DNA of 27,164 nucleotides from Pseudomonadota bacterium (GTDB taxonomy: Bacteria > Bdellovibrionota_C > UBA2361 > OMII01), in assembly GCA_027486155.1 (NCBI GenBank), contig JAIXPR010000364.1:1-27164 (forward strand). The letters are read 5' to 3'. A program made the position numbers and the translations under genes. Below are positions 14,793 to 22,084 of the stretch, piece after piece. The notes beneath the pieces are model-generated. The model worked only from the letters and a program-made list of their open reading frames with translations, did no database searches and was not told where the DNA came from. Position 1 is the first letter of the stretch. Each line of letters starts with the position of its first letter.

Positions 14793-16178
14793 CTACTTCA
14801 TATAGATTCGCTTCGTGGAGAGTTTTGCCGCCTTAGCCCTCGTGGCGAGGACTCGCCTCAACTCAGAGGTACATACCGCCTTCTTGACGTTAACGGACCG
14901 TGCTACCACAGCGCCAAACATCGGATCTGTCGCGTTCACATGAGGCCTAATAGCCGAGAGATACCGTTTCAGCGACGTCTGAGCGGGTCGGCTCAGCTTG
15001 ATTCGCGATGGTGCTCGCCCCTCTTTAAGCGACACCTTCAACGTACCTTTCGCTGGATTGAAATCGCCCATCCTCACGTTCACCAGCGCGCCGACCGGCA
15101 TCACTCGGCTCGCGTAGAGATGCGCAAGCGCTCTATTTCGCAACGCGACTGTGCCCCTACCGATTCCCTTCGACACAAATGCCTTCGCGAAACGGGGCGC
15201 GATTCGCACCCTCAACCCAGCTCCTTGCTCCTTGGTAGAGCAGAATTCGGCGGTATTTACGCGTGGCGTTGGTCTCGGTGTCGGTGTTCCGGTTGGGACC
15301 GGTGTCGGCGGCGTGCCGCTGTCTGTGCCACCGTCGCTATCATCTGGATCTGGAGTCGGTGTAGGCACAACAACTCCGGTCACATCAGGACTTGTCGCCG
15401 GACAATTAGTTACGGAGGTAGCCACCACCGCGGTCGATAGTCCATCGGGAATCGACCCCGAGGTTGAGATGGTGAAGTTATCAACTCGCACGCGGCCATT
15501 GACCTCCGCGAGGAAAACGCCGAAAGCTCGAACGGTTCCTGTCACGGGAAGGGAGGTGTTATACGCGGTTGGCGTCGCGGCACCAAGGCCGTTGACGTAG
15601 GGAACGGTCCCGTAGAGCAACTCCGAAGGATCCAACTTTACGGGCTCCCACTTAAACGGCCTACTTTGACGGGTCGCGGTTCCAGAGATGTACCAGGTGT
15701 TATCAATAAGGAAGATGAGCTGGGTCTGATTCATGACGCCGGCGGCGTCGATACCACTGAGACGTTGCTCGTACTCAACGCTTGAGGGGTTTTTCGAGAT
15801 CAAACCTACATCGAAAGGGAATTCAGCTGTCAGGAAGGAAACTCCATACGCGGGTTTGAACCAGAAGGAGTAGCCTTCGGCCTTACCCTGTGGAACGCTA
15901 TTTACCGATCCTCCAACGATGGTGCTACCATACGAGAAGACCTTAAGATTACTAAACTTCTCTTTTGGGAGTCCCGTTACCAAGCCCAACCAACCGGTCT
16001 CATCGGCCGCCGGCTTGCCGAGACTTGCGGTGCAATACTGATACGTTTCTTTATAGATTATCCTTGATTCAGCCTGAGCTTCGTCACAGGGAGCGGCAAG
16101 GATGCCAGACATTCCCAAGGTGAACGCGAACGCGCACGCCCTGGAAAAAGATTGCGACATGGATGAACATTGATTCAC
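14793..16178 (-). CDS. exported jelly-roll-like protein, PT linker, C-terminal tyrosine-recombinase-like domain
   Basis: 461 codons from GTG 16178, which has GAGGAG 6 nt upstream. The Met at 16160 begins the hydrophobic signal region (ACAFAFTLGMSGILAAPCDE). Residues about 40-240 look like a beta jelly roll ending in VRVDNFTIS, as in LamG/carbohydrate-binding folds. Residues 272-306 are a PTPTPDPDD...GTPTPRPTP linker. Residues about 346-461 read RALAHLYASRVMPVGALVNV, RMGDFNPAKGTLKV, IKLSRPAQTSLKRYL and ELRRVLATRAKAAKL, in the same order and spacing as the first half of tyrosine recombinase catalytic domains ('RALxLLLYxTGLRVSEL...W.DiD...LRV...PL....L..YL'). The catalytic Arg position is not Arg, and the HxLRH...Y part is missing. 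Recombinase activity is therefore not expected; recruitment as a binding domain or decay is inferred. Confidence 0.75.
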   Translation of the reverse strand: MNQCSSMSQSFSRACAFAFTLGMSGILAAPCDEAQAESRIIYKETYQYCTASLGKPAADETGWLGLVTGLPKEKFSNLKVFSYGSTIVGGSVNSVPQGKAEGYSFWFKPAYGVSFLTAEFPFDVGLISKNPSSVEYEQRLSGIDAAGVMNQTQLIFLIDNTWYISGTATRQSRPFKWEPVKLDPSELLYGTVPYVNGLGAATPTAYNTSLPVTGTVRAFGVFLAEVNGRVRVDNFTISTSGSIPDGLSTAVVATSVTNCPATSPDVTGVVVPTPTPDPDDSDGGTDSGTPPTPVPTGTPTPRPTPRVNTAEFCSTKEQGAGLRVRIAPRFAKAFVSKGIGRGTVALRNRALAHLYASRVMPVGALVNVRMGDFNPAKGTLKVSLKEGRAPSRIKLSRPAQTSLKRYLSAIRPHVNATDPMFGAVVARSVNVKKAVCTSELRRVLATRAKAAKLSTKRIYMK

Positions 16179-16326
16179 GGAGTACTCCTCGATACGGTAG
16201 GCATCGCATCGCTCATGGGTAGCCGACATGGCGTGAGAAACGCGCCCACAGAGATGCTTGGCTACGTGATAGTCTCAACGAGGATTTGTATGAATGACTC
16301 TCATCATGAAGTGATGAGATTACGCG

Positions 16327-16347
16327 TATGCGCTATGCGCTATGCGC
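16327..16347. repeat. 3 x 7-bp tandem repeat across the tlyA stop
   Basis: Three adjacent copies of TATGCGC, the outer two flanking the stop region of the minus-strand tlyA gene. A perfect hairpin, CTCATCA-TGAAG-TGATGAG (16300-16318), lies just beyond, without a T-run. It may serve as a weak transcript end. Confidence 0.6.
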
Positions 16348-17080
16348 GTTCCGCCCACATAAGAAATTCTTGATTTCCCTCCGCGCCCCGGATGGAAGAG
16401 GGAATCGTTCCTCGATGGCTGAGGCCAACGGAGGGCAGGAAATCTCGCACGACGGTGACCACTCTTTCGTGCACCTCGGAGCTTTGAATTATCCCCCCCT
16501 CGCCCACCTCTCCCTTCGCGGCCTCGAATTGGGGTTTGACCAGGGCGATCACGATACCGCCCGGAACGAGCCACTTTGAAATCACTGGAAGAACCTTTGT
16601 GAGCGAGATGAAGGAGACATCGATCGTTACAAGATCAATCGGATCCGGAAGGCTCTCCACGTACCGAACATTTGTTCGCTCCATGACAACGACTCGAGGA
16701 TTAGTTCGAATCTTCCAATCGAGATCTCCGTATCCAACATCGATAGCGTAGACCTTCTCCGCTCCTCGAAGGAGGAGAACCTCGGTGAATCCCCCCGTGC
16801 AGGCGCCGACATCAGCGCAGATCTTACCACGAGAGGAGAGCCCGAACGCGTCCAACGCCCCCGCGAGCTTAAGAGCCCCACGCCCCACAAAATCCTTTTG
16901 AGGAACTAAGGAGATCTGCGCCTCACTACTCACCATCGTTCCTGGTTTATCAACTACGGCGCCCTCTACGCGCACGAGCCCGGCTCGAATCCGCTTCTCA
17001 GCTACCTCTCGTGATGGGAACATTCCCTCCAGAACGAGGCGCTCAATCAATTGTTGTTTAGGGGGAGATTTTGGAGCCAT
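16340..17080 (-). CDS. tlyA: TlyA-family rRNA 2'-O-methyltransferase
   Basis: 246 codons from ATG 17080; an in-frame GTG at 17101 is possible. Cytoplasmic enzyme expected to methylate ribose 2'-OH groups of 16S and/or 23S rRNA with S-adenosylmethionine; the family was first described as 'hemolysin TlyA'. An S4 RNA-binding domain spans residues about 9-60 (RLVLEGMFPSREVAEKRIRA, GLVRVEGAVVDKPG). A Rossmann FtsJ-like domain follows, with the SAM loop ADVGACTGGFTEVLL (about 89-103), IDVGYGDL, TIDVSFISL and ALVKPQFE. The four catalytic/RNA-contact residues known from mycobacterial TlyA (K-D-K-E) are present as Lys71, Asp154, Lys182 and Glu238, nearly the same numbers. No operon partner is obvious. 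Confidence 0.93.
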   Translation of the reverse strand: MAPKSPPKQQLIERLVLEGMFPSREVAEKRIRAGLVRVEGAVVDKPGTMVSSEAQISLVPQKDFVGRGALKLAGALDAFGLSSRGKICADVGACTGGFTEVLLLRGAEKVYAIDVGYGDLDWKIRTNPRVVVMERTNVRYVESLPDPIDLVTIDVSFISLTKVLPVISKWLVPGGIVIALVKPQFEAAKGEVGEGGIIQSSEVHERVVTVVRDFLPSVGLSHRGTIPSSIRGAEGNQEFLMWAERA

Positions 17081-17398
17081 CTTCGTGGGGTAGTATGCCA
17101 CATTATCTCGATCACATCTCTATCCCATTTCTCGCCGACCAGTAGTTATGATTTTATACAGAAGAAGACTACCTCAAGCCGATCTCACCACAAACATAGA
17201 GCGAATCAAGGCTCCCCTGTCTCGTGATGTCGCGATCAGATGGTTGTGAATGTCTGTGTGCGAAAAAGATTCGGGCAATCGCGTCTGAAGATATCACCGG
17301 ATCGAAATTTATTTAGCGCTGTACAGAGCATCCGTAATGGACTAGAAGACATCTCAATTTCAAGCTCGTAAGCAGTACCACTGTAAGGTCGCTCCTTC
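17081..17398. other. intergenic region between divergent tlyA and the 17399 gene
   Basis: About 320 bp. No RNA gene or clear promoter box is seen. The minus frame at 17236-17592 overlaps the 17399 gene antisense and has no ribosome site; I regard it as its shadow. Confidence 0.4.
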
Positions 17399-17644
17399 AT
17401 GACACACTCCTCTGAATCGCTTAACAACACCATATACGCGGAGAAAAACGATCGAGAGATCCTGATTCTCGCCGATGTATGTTTTGAGATGTTTCCGATC
17501 AAAGAGTTGCGCAGACCGCACCTGATCCTCGATGAACTTCGAGCGGCGTTCCCGGATTTCAATGAGCCGGATATCCTTCGAGCTATCTCCATGGCTCTCT
17601 CATGGAGACGCCTCCTGAGAGACGCGGGACGACCCTTACATTAA
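17399..17644 (+). CDS. small hypothetical protein
   Basis: 81 codons. Codon choice (cga for Arg, ctc, gag, atc) matches the accepted genes of the window, which favours this strand. The product is acidic and helical: NDREILILADVCFEMFP, then RPHLILDELRAAFPDFNEP, then DILRAISMALSWRRLL. The two last segments could form a small helical bundle. No signal peptide and no recognised family. The ribosome site is poor (TAAGG about 10 nt upstream). It stands alone between tlyA and the RNA-binding protein gene. Confidence 0.5.
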   Translation: MTHSSESLNNTIYAEKNDREILILADVCFEMFPIKELRRPHLILDELRAAFPDFNEPDILRAISMALSWRRLLRDAGRPLH

Positions 17645-17746
17645 AATAGAGCGGTAGGGCCCGATTCCTGGCGGGCCGTATGACAACGGGAGGTATCACG
17701 GCTTCATCGATAGGTGATGCGATACGGCCTGTGCATACGAATGGTC

Positions 17747-17780
17747 AAAAAAAAACGGCCATGGGAACTTCCCACGGCCG
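17747..17780 (-). terminator. intrinsic terminator of the RRM protein gene
   Basis: Read on the minus strand, CGGCCGTGGGA pairs with TCCCATGGCCG (one G.U pair; 17756-17780) and is followed by nine T (17755-17747). It begins 11 bp after the stop of the RNA-binding protein gene. This is the only canonical Rho-independent terminator I see in the window. Confidence 0.93.
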
Positions 17781-17791
17781 CCCGGGTGAAC

Positions 17792-18127
17792 TTAGCGACG
17801 ACCGCCGAATCCACCTCCACCACCTTCACGGCGGCGAGGACGATCCCCACCATCACGATTGAAGCCACCCTCTCGAGGGGCTCGCTCGCGAGCGATATCG
17901 ACCACAATAGTGCGGCCCTCGACATCGCTTCCGTTGAACATGTTTACGGCTGCCTGAGCCTCATCTTCGCTCGACATTTCGACGAATCCGAAACCACGCT
18001 TACGACCTGTTGCCGGATCAAGCACTACTCGCGCTGACGCTACAGTACCAGCCTGAGCGAAAAGACGGCTAAGATCGGCGTCCTCGACAGCGAACGGCAG
18101 ATTTCCTACATACAACTTCTTTGACAT
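17792..18127 (-). CDS. single-RRM RNA-binding protein with RGG tail
   Basis: 111 codons from the ATG at 18127. GGAGG sits 7 nt upstream of it but only 1 nt from the ATG at 18133, so the second ATG is the likely start. One RRM domain fills residues 3-80, with RNP2 LYVGNL (5-10) and RNP1 RGFGFVEM (44-51) intact and the phenylalanines needed for RNA stacking present. The tail (about 85-111) is Arg/Gly-rich (REGGFNRDGGDRPRRREGGG), like the glycine-rich RNA-binding proteins Rbp of cyanobacteria and many Gram-negatives. It probably binds single-stranded RNA and may act as an RNA chaperone. The gene has a structured leader of about 160 nt and a strong terminator, so it forms a monocistronic, likely abundant transcript. 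Confidence 0.93.
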   Translation of the reverse strand: MSKKLYVGNLPFAVEDADLSRLFAQAGTVASARVVLDPATGRKRGFGFVEMSSEDEAQAAVNMFNGSDVEGRTIVVDIARERAPREGGFNRDGGDRPRRREGGGGGFGGRR

Positions 18128-18208
18128 TGACATTCCTCCACGGCATTTACAGTTCTGATAAGCCGCGGGAACGAAGTGACAGATCGTACACTATCGCCTC
18201 TGAAGTAA

Positions 18209-18232
18209 CTCGTTCGAGTAAGCTCAAACGAG
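18209..18232 (-). promoter_or_regulatory. leader hairpin of the RRM gene
   Basis: CTCGTTTGAG pairs with CTCGAACGAG (minus strand; one G.U) around a 4-nt loop, about 80 nt before the start codon. It could be a target for autoregulation or temperature response; the function is inferred only from position. Confidence 0.4.
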
Positions 18233-18292
18233 CGCCCTCGGCGATGAACATCTTCCGGTAATGTCCCGGAGCGGAAACCAGATTGACGACTC

Positions 18293-18322
18293 ATGGTAAC
18301 AAGGTCTTGACAATTGGGTCAA
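18293..18322 (-). promoter_or_regulatory. probable sigma-70 promoter of the RRM gene
   Basis: On the minus strand, TTGACC (18322-18317) and TACCAT (18298-18293) are separated by 18 bp, matching the -35 (5/6) and -10 (4/6) boxes. It would give a leader of about 160 nt. No other candidate is better in the gap before the gene. Confidence 0.4.
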
Positions 18323-18429
18323 TATTGATTTAGGGGCGCCCTCTGTCGCCACCCCCTACACCCGTAACCAGGTGAAATAAAGAGCGTATCTTCAGCACGA
18401 GTGACCCTATCGGGAGGGGAACGCCTCTG

Positions 18430-19635
18430 CTACACCCGCAGATGCTCGGACCGATCGGGAGAAACTCCCGACGGGACGCCTCGAATCTCCCCCCGCGCTG
18501 GGCCACCTACACCGATCATCTCATTGTAAAGTTGCGCATAGTCGTCCACAACTCGGCCTAAAGAATACAACTTAGCTATACGCGACCGGCCCCGAGCCCC
18601 TCGCTCATCCCACGCATCTGTGCCCTCTCGGCACACAGCGGCGAGCGCTTCGGCAAGACAGGCGGCCGATCGTGGTGGTACGACAACTCCCACACCATCA
18701 AGCAACTCCTTGGTGTTACCCACATCCGTAGCGACACACGGGACCTCGCAACACATCGCCTCCGCAATGACATTAGGAAACCCCTCAGCCACAGAGGACG
18801 AGCAGAGAATGTCCATGGCCGGGTACAACTCTGAACTAGGGGAGTACTCCCCCACAAGTATCACGCGTGAGGCCACCCCGGACGACACGAGGAGACGACG
18901 CAACTCCGGGTTGGTGTCGCTCATGCCACGCCCCACCAACATGAGTCGCGCGTGCGGAATCCAGGTAAGAACCGCGGCGAACGCCTCAATCAAAAAGGGC
19001 CGCCCCTTCGCGATATCATCCCGACCGATATTCCCAATAAGTATATCTGTATCAGCGACACCGAAACGTTCACGGATGGACCTTCGATTTTTCGGTGATC
19101 TGGCGAATTGGTCGAGATCAAATCCGTTTGCAATAACGATCCCCCTCTCGCGATTGAACCCGAGCGCCTCGTGCTGTTGTCGAGACTCCGAGGTGCAGTA
19201 CATAATTCTATCAGGCAGAGAGGAGAGCCATCTATTCGCGTGCACTACGAGGCGAGTAGGAAACTTCAGTTCTCCAAGATTCTCAGTGCCACGTCGCATG
19301 TTCCACCCGACCGGAATTCTCCGGGAGAGGAATGGGCGGATCAAGGTTAGGAGCAGATTGGCGTGGTACATCCATCCCTGTACAAGATCAGGAGATAGCT
19401 CACTCAGAAGATTCCGTAACTTGAAGAGCGCGCCTATACCTCGAAGATTCCGTGATACGTCGACCGCGTGGACAGGAATACCTCGCGCCTCAAACGCCTC
19501 CGCGAGAGGCTCTCGCTTGGAGAGACTAACGACGAAATTTTCCACTCCTCGACGCTGCAATCCATCGGCCAGGCGGAGCAACATGCGTTGAGCCCCGTCG
19601 CCACTCAAGCCGGTGATACAGTGAACTACTCGCAT
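18430..19635 (-). CDS. GT4-family glycosyltransferase
   Basis: 401 codons from ATG 19635 (AAGGTG about 10 nt upstream); an in-frame start at 19692 would add 19 unlikely residues. Retaining GT-B glycosyltransferase, cytoplasmic or membrane-associated, transferring a sugar from a nucleotide donor to a lipid or glycan acceptor. The N-terminal Rossmann half starts with VVHCITGLSGDGAQRMLLRL, the usual acceptor-side glycine loop. The C-terminal half has IGNIGRDDIAKG, LMLVGRG, LVGEYSPSSELYPAMDILCS and the EX7E donor motif in EGFPNVIAE (Glu284, Glu292). Acceptor and sugar cannot be told. It is not inside a polysaccharide cluster, which is unusual for the family, and no flippase or polymerase gene is nearby. 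Confidence 0.92.
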   Translation of the reverse strand: MRVVHCITGLSGDGAQRMLLRLADGLQRRGVENFVVSLSKREPLAEAFEARGIPVHAVDVSRNLRGIGALFKLRNLLSELSPDLVQGWMYHANLLLTLIRPFLSRRIPVGWNMRRGTENLGELKFPTRLVVHANRWLSSLPDRIMYCTSESRQQHEALGFNRERGIVIANGFDLDQFARSPKNRRSIRERFGVADTDILIGNIGRDDIAKGRPFLIEAFAAVLTWIPHARLMLVGRGMSDTNPELRRLLVSSGVASRVILVGEYSPSSELYPAMDILCSSSVAEGFPNVIAEAMCCEVPCVATDVGNTKELLDGVGVVVPPRSAACLAEALAAVCREGTDAWDERGARGRSRIAKLYSLGRVVDDYAQLYNEMIGVGGPARGEIRGVPSGVSPDRSEHLRV

Positions 19636-19721
19636 ACAGAGTCTGCACCTTAAAAAAGAACGCGGTGCGACTATAGGGGGGGAGCCAATCATGGAGTATG
19701 AGCGACCTCAGGCGACCTCGA

Positions 19722-19737
19722 GGGAGGGAGGCAAAAC
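19722..19737 (+). repeat. imperfect copy of the GGAAGCGAGGCAAAAC motif
   Basis: GGGAGGGAGGCAAAAC differs from the core of the other copies by a one-base deletion and one substitution. It lies between the glycosyltransferase start and the helical-protein stop. On the minus strand a perfect TATAAT lies within GGTATAATACC at about 19763-19773 and could be a -10 box for the glycosyltransferase gene, but no good -35 is seen. Confidence 0.4.
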
Positions 19738-19813
19738 AACGCGTTCGCTTTTTTTTGCTGAGGTATTATACCCGTTGTGGTCGCGAAGCCTTTCGAATTG
19801 GCGATGCTTCGCC

Positions 19814-20191
19814 TTACGTCACTGAGGTCGTTCGTAACTCCGCCAATGCTTTGTCAGCGTCTCGAGTGACCTTCTCCATCGCGTCCACACAATAGGACGT
19901 CCGAAGTGAGCCGAGCCCATCACTACCCAAATCCTCGGTGGCCAAACGTAGCGCTTTCGTAAAAGCTTGCGCGAGCACGAGAACGGAGTCGAGTCCCACA
20001 GAGTTATCGCCGAGCTCGTTAAGAATATACGCGGTTACGTGCTCTACCCGCGTGTCATAGGGTTCCCATTTTTGCACGCCCATTAGATCCCTTTCGGCTG
20101 GGGTGCGTTGCATAGCTCGGGCCACCTGCGTATCGATTGCGTGCATGGCTTGGAGAAGCCCTTCCTCTAATTTACTAGGTTTGTTGTTCAT
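19814..20191 (-). CDS. small helical cytoplasmic protein, hypothetical
   Basis: 125 codons. GAGAGG sits 5-6 nt before ATG 20191 and codon use is native. No signal peptide, Cys cluster or membrane segment. The sequence is predicted largely helical: LEEGLLQAMHAIDTQVARAM, a WEPYDTRVEHVTAYILNELG stretch, then LDSVLVLAQAFTKALRLATE, ending with a charged helix (MEKVTRDADKALAELR). No family is recognised. It follows the metzincin gene on the same strand at 88 bp, so co-transcription is possible. Confidence 0.7.
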   Translation of the reverse strand: MNNKPSKLEEGLLQAMHAIDTQVARAMQRTPAERDLMGVQKWEPYDTRVEHVTAYILNELGDNSVGLDSVLVLAQAFTKALRLATEDLGSDGLGSLRTSYCVDAMEKVTRDADKALAELRTTSVT

Positions 20192-20279
20192 AGGCGCCTC
20201 TCCAGTGCTTCGGCGATATAACTATCTCAAAGGTTAAGACTCAAGTTAGGGGGGTTCCGGTGCGACCTTTCTCCCACCC

Positions 20280-21908
20280 CTACCCCCGAGCCGTCCCGAT
20301 CCACATGAACCGGGAATATATCATACCATCCACTGTTTCAACGTAGGTGTATACCTGGCGTCCCCGCGGGATGGAGAACTTAACGAGTACGCTATACTGT
20401 CCTCGGTCGTCGCTCACCACCTGCGCGACGGATTTGCCCTGAACTACCAACCTTAGTTTTATCGCCCCAAGGGGCCTGCCGGCGTCTGAGATAACTCGAC
20501 CACTCACCCGATACAACCTCTCCCTCCGCGAGCCTACCATTCTGCGCGTAAGGGTAATTCGTGCTGGCGCGGGTGGCGGCGTAACGGCTGGCGGCACAGG
20601 AGTAGGGGTCGGCTCACCGCGCGGTGCCTGGCGGGGTGCCATCTCCTCAACTGAGATACATCTGTTGTACCGGCCCAGATGATCGGAGATCTCGTCAAGG
20701 CTCACCGAGGAGAATCGGGTGGCGGAAGGTACCGAGATACTTGGATACATCAAGCCTCCCCTGTCACTCACATCATGAAAGCCACCGAAATTGTGTCCGA
20801 GCTCATGCGCGAAGATTCCAGCGTTGGCGGCCTCAACGTACGACTGGGTTATCCCAAAGGTCAGCGCGGGTGCGGCGCATACAGTTCCTATGTACGCGAT
20901 ACCGATCACGCTCCCATCTAAATTTTTACCTGTGAAGAGGTGCTTCACATCGACCTTGTCATGAAAGTTCGAGCTGCCATCGCCAAGGTTGTCTTTATTG
21001 TCGGGGTTACCGGTAAACGCTCGCAACAACGAGTTAGGGTCTGTCATCGTGTAGGGAGAGCTCTCGGTGTACACATGCTGCTTAACCAAGCGGAAGCGGA
21101 TGCCCAGCTGCGCGTCGTAAATGGCCTCGGCGGTATTGATAATACCGGCGATGACGGCGTTACTCGAATCGCCATATTTCGCGTACCATTCAGGATCCGC
21201 GTCGGTGCTAATCGTGATCACCTTAGTGGCTTTAGCCTGCTCAGAATTCGTCTCGCCTATCGGCGCTTCCTCGGAGGGAATCGGTAGAACGGTATGGTCG
21301 TGATCCTCAGAGTCCGCGTGTCCTACGGCCTGAGCCATGCTGACTGAACCTACAGCCGAACCACAGGCACCACGATAGAAGGCGTGCGCGGGAATACTCG
21401 ATACTCGGGCGGAGACCCGAATCGATCCGTTCAATAAAACCCTGACGGTGTATATCCTCTGCCGACTGCGACGAGAACCGGTCGCTCGTCCTGGAATCGT
21501 GATCCTCAACTCATTTTTGATGATCGATGCCGCGGTTCTATACACACGACGCCCCTTCCGGATAGTCCCCCCGCCAACAGCGACCTTCCCTCTGAGCAAC
21601 ACGGGCTCCAAAGGATCGAGGTACTTCGCTCCACTTTTCTCAACTGTCGCGGTCCACGTCTTGTTGCGGCGCAGATTGAACCGAGCGTCAATTCTTCCAA
21701 GATTCGCTATTTTTCCTGACACTTTTACTGATGGGATGGCATCAAAGGTTCTTGAAGATGATGAGCGAACCCCAATCCGGTGTAACCCGCTGAGCTCGAG
21801 CTCGGCTCGATACGGCGTGGTCGCCGCGCTCGCCGAGAGGGGAGTCAACATCGATAAAACCAAAGCAAAAACCACAGAGAACTGCTGGGTTGCACAGCCA
21901 CTTCTCAT
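20280..21908 (-). CDS. exported metzincin (reprolysin-like) zinc protease with PT linker and C-terminal beta domain
   Basis: 542 codons from ATG 21908, chosen because GGAG lies 6 nt upstream and it starts a clean signal peptide (QQFSVVFALVLSMLTPLSASA). Longer in-frame starts reach 22013. Residues about 30-190 form a beta-rich propeptide-like part with many Arg. Residues about 225-425 are the catalytic domain, with the zinc site HELGHNFGGFHD (368-379; HExxHxxGxxHD as in M12B/reprolysin proteases) and the Met-turn GGLMYPS (Met387). A PTPTPVPPAVTPPPAP linker (about 433-448) joins a C-terminal carboxypeptidase-regulatory-like sandwich (VSGRVISDAGRPLGAIKLRL, VVSDDRGQYSVLV). Secreted or surface protease; substrate unknown. 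All zinc ligands are present, so activity is expected. Confidence 0.9.
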   Translation of the reverse strand: MRSGCATQQFSVVFALVLSMLTPLSASAATTPYRAELELSGLHRIGVRSSSSRTFDAIPSVKVSGKIANLGRIDARFNLRRNKTWTATVEKSGAKYLDPLEPVLLRGKVAVGGGTIRKGRRVYRTAASIIKNELRITIPGRATGSRRSRQRIYTVRVLLNGSIRVSARVSSIPAHAFYRGACGSAVGSVSMAQAVGHADSEDHDHTVLPIPSEEAPIGETNSEQAKATKVITISTDADPEWYAKYGDSSNAVIAGIINTAEAIYDAQLGIRFRLVKQHVYTESSPYTMTDPNSLLRAFTGNPDNKDNLGDGSSNFHDKVDVKHLFTGKNLDGSVIGIAYIGTVCAAPALTFGITQSYVEAANAGIFAHELGHNFGGFHDVSDRGGLMYPSISVPSATRFSSVSLDEISDHLGRYNRCISVEEMAPRQAPRGEPTPTPVPPAVTPPPAPARITLTRRMVGSRRERLYRVSGRVISDAGRPLGAIKLRLVVQGKSVAQVVSDDRGQYSVLVKFSIPRGRQVYTYVETVDGMIYSRFMWIGTARG

Positions 21909-22084
21909 ATCCTTCTCCACTCTTCTGTAGGCATCCATTCCCACGGCGGAAAACGCATGAACGTTTTCTTTTACGATGCCCCGCGGAGAAGGAGGGCTCG
22001 AAAATTTTTTCAAAAATTTTACAACCCTTGTGCGAATCCCCTGAGAGCGGCTACATAAGCTAAAGGACTCATAAAGGGTGGCGG
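21909..22084. promoter_or_regulatory. divergent promoter region, metzincin/mltA
   Basis: This 176-bp gap separates divergent genes and must hold both promoters. An AT-rich tract (AAAATTTTTTCAAAAATTTT, 22001-22020), nearly palindromic, stands out and could be an UP-type element. No -35/-10 pair is clear enough to name. Confidence 0.35.

Noticed and set aside
18620..19591. 323-codon plus-strand frame
   Set aside because: Antisense to the GT4 glycosyltransferase, which has all family motifs; the plus product has no recognisable fold.
21448..21930. 160-codon plus-strand frame
   Set aside because: Antisense to the metzincin gene, without ribosome site or motifs.
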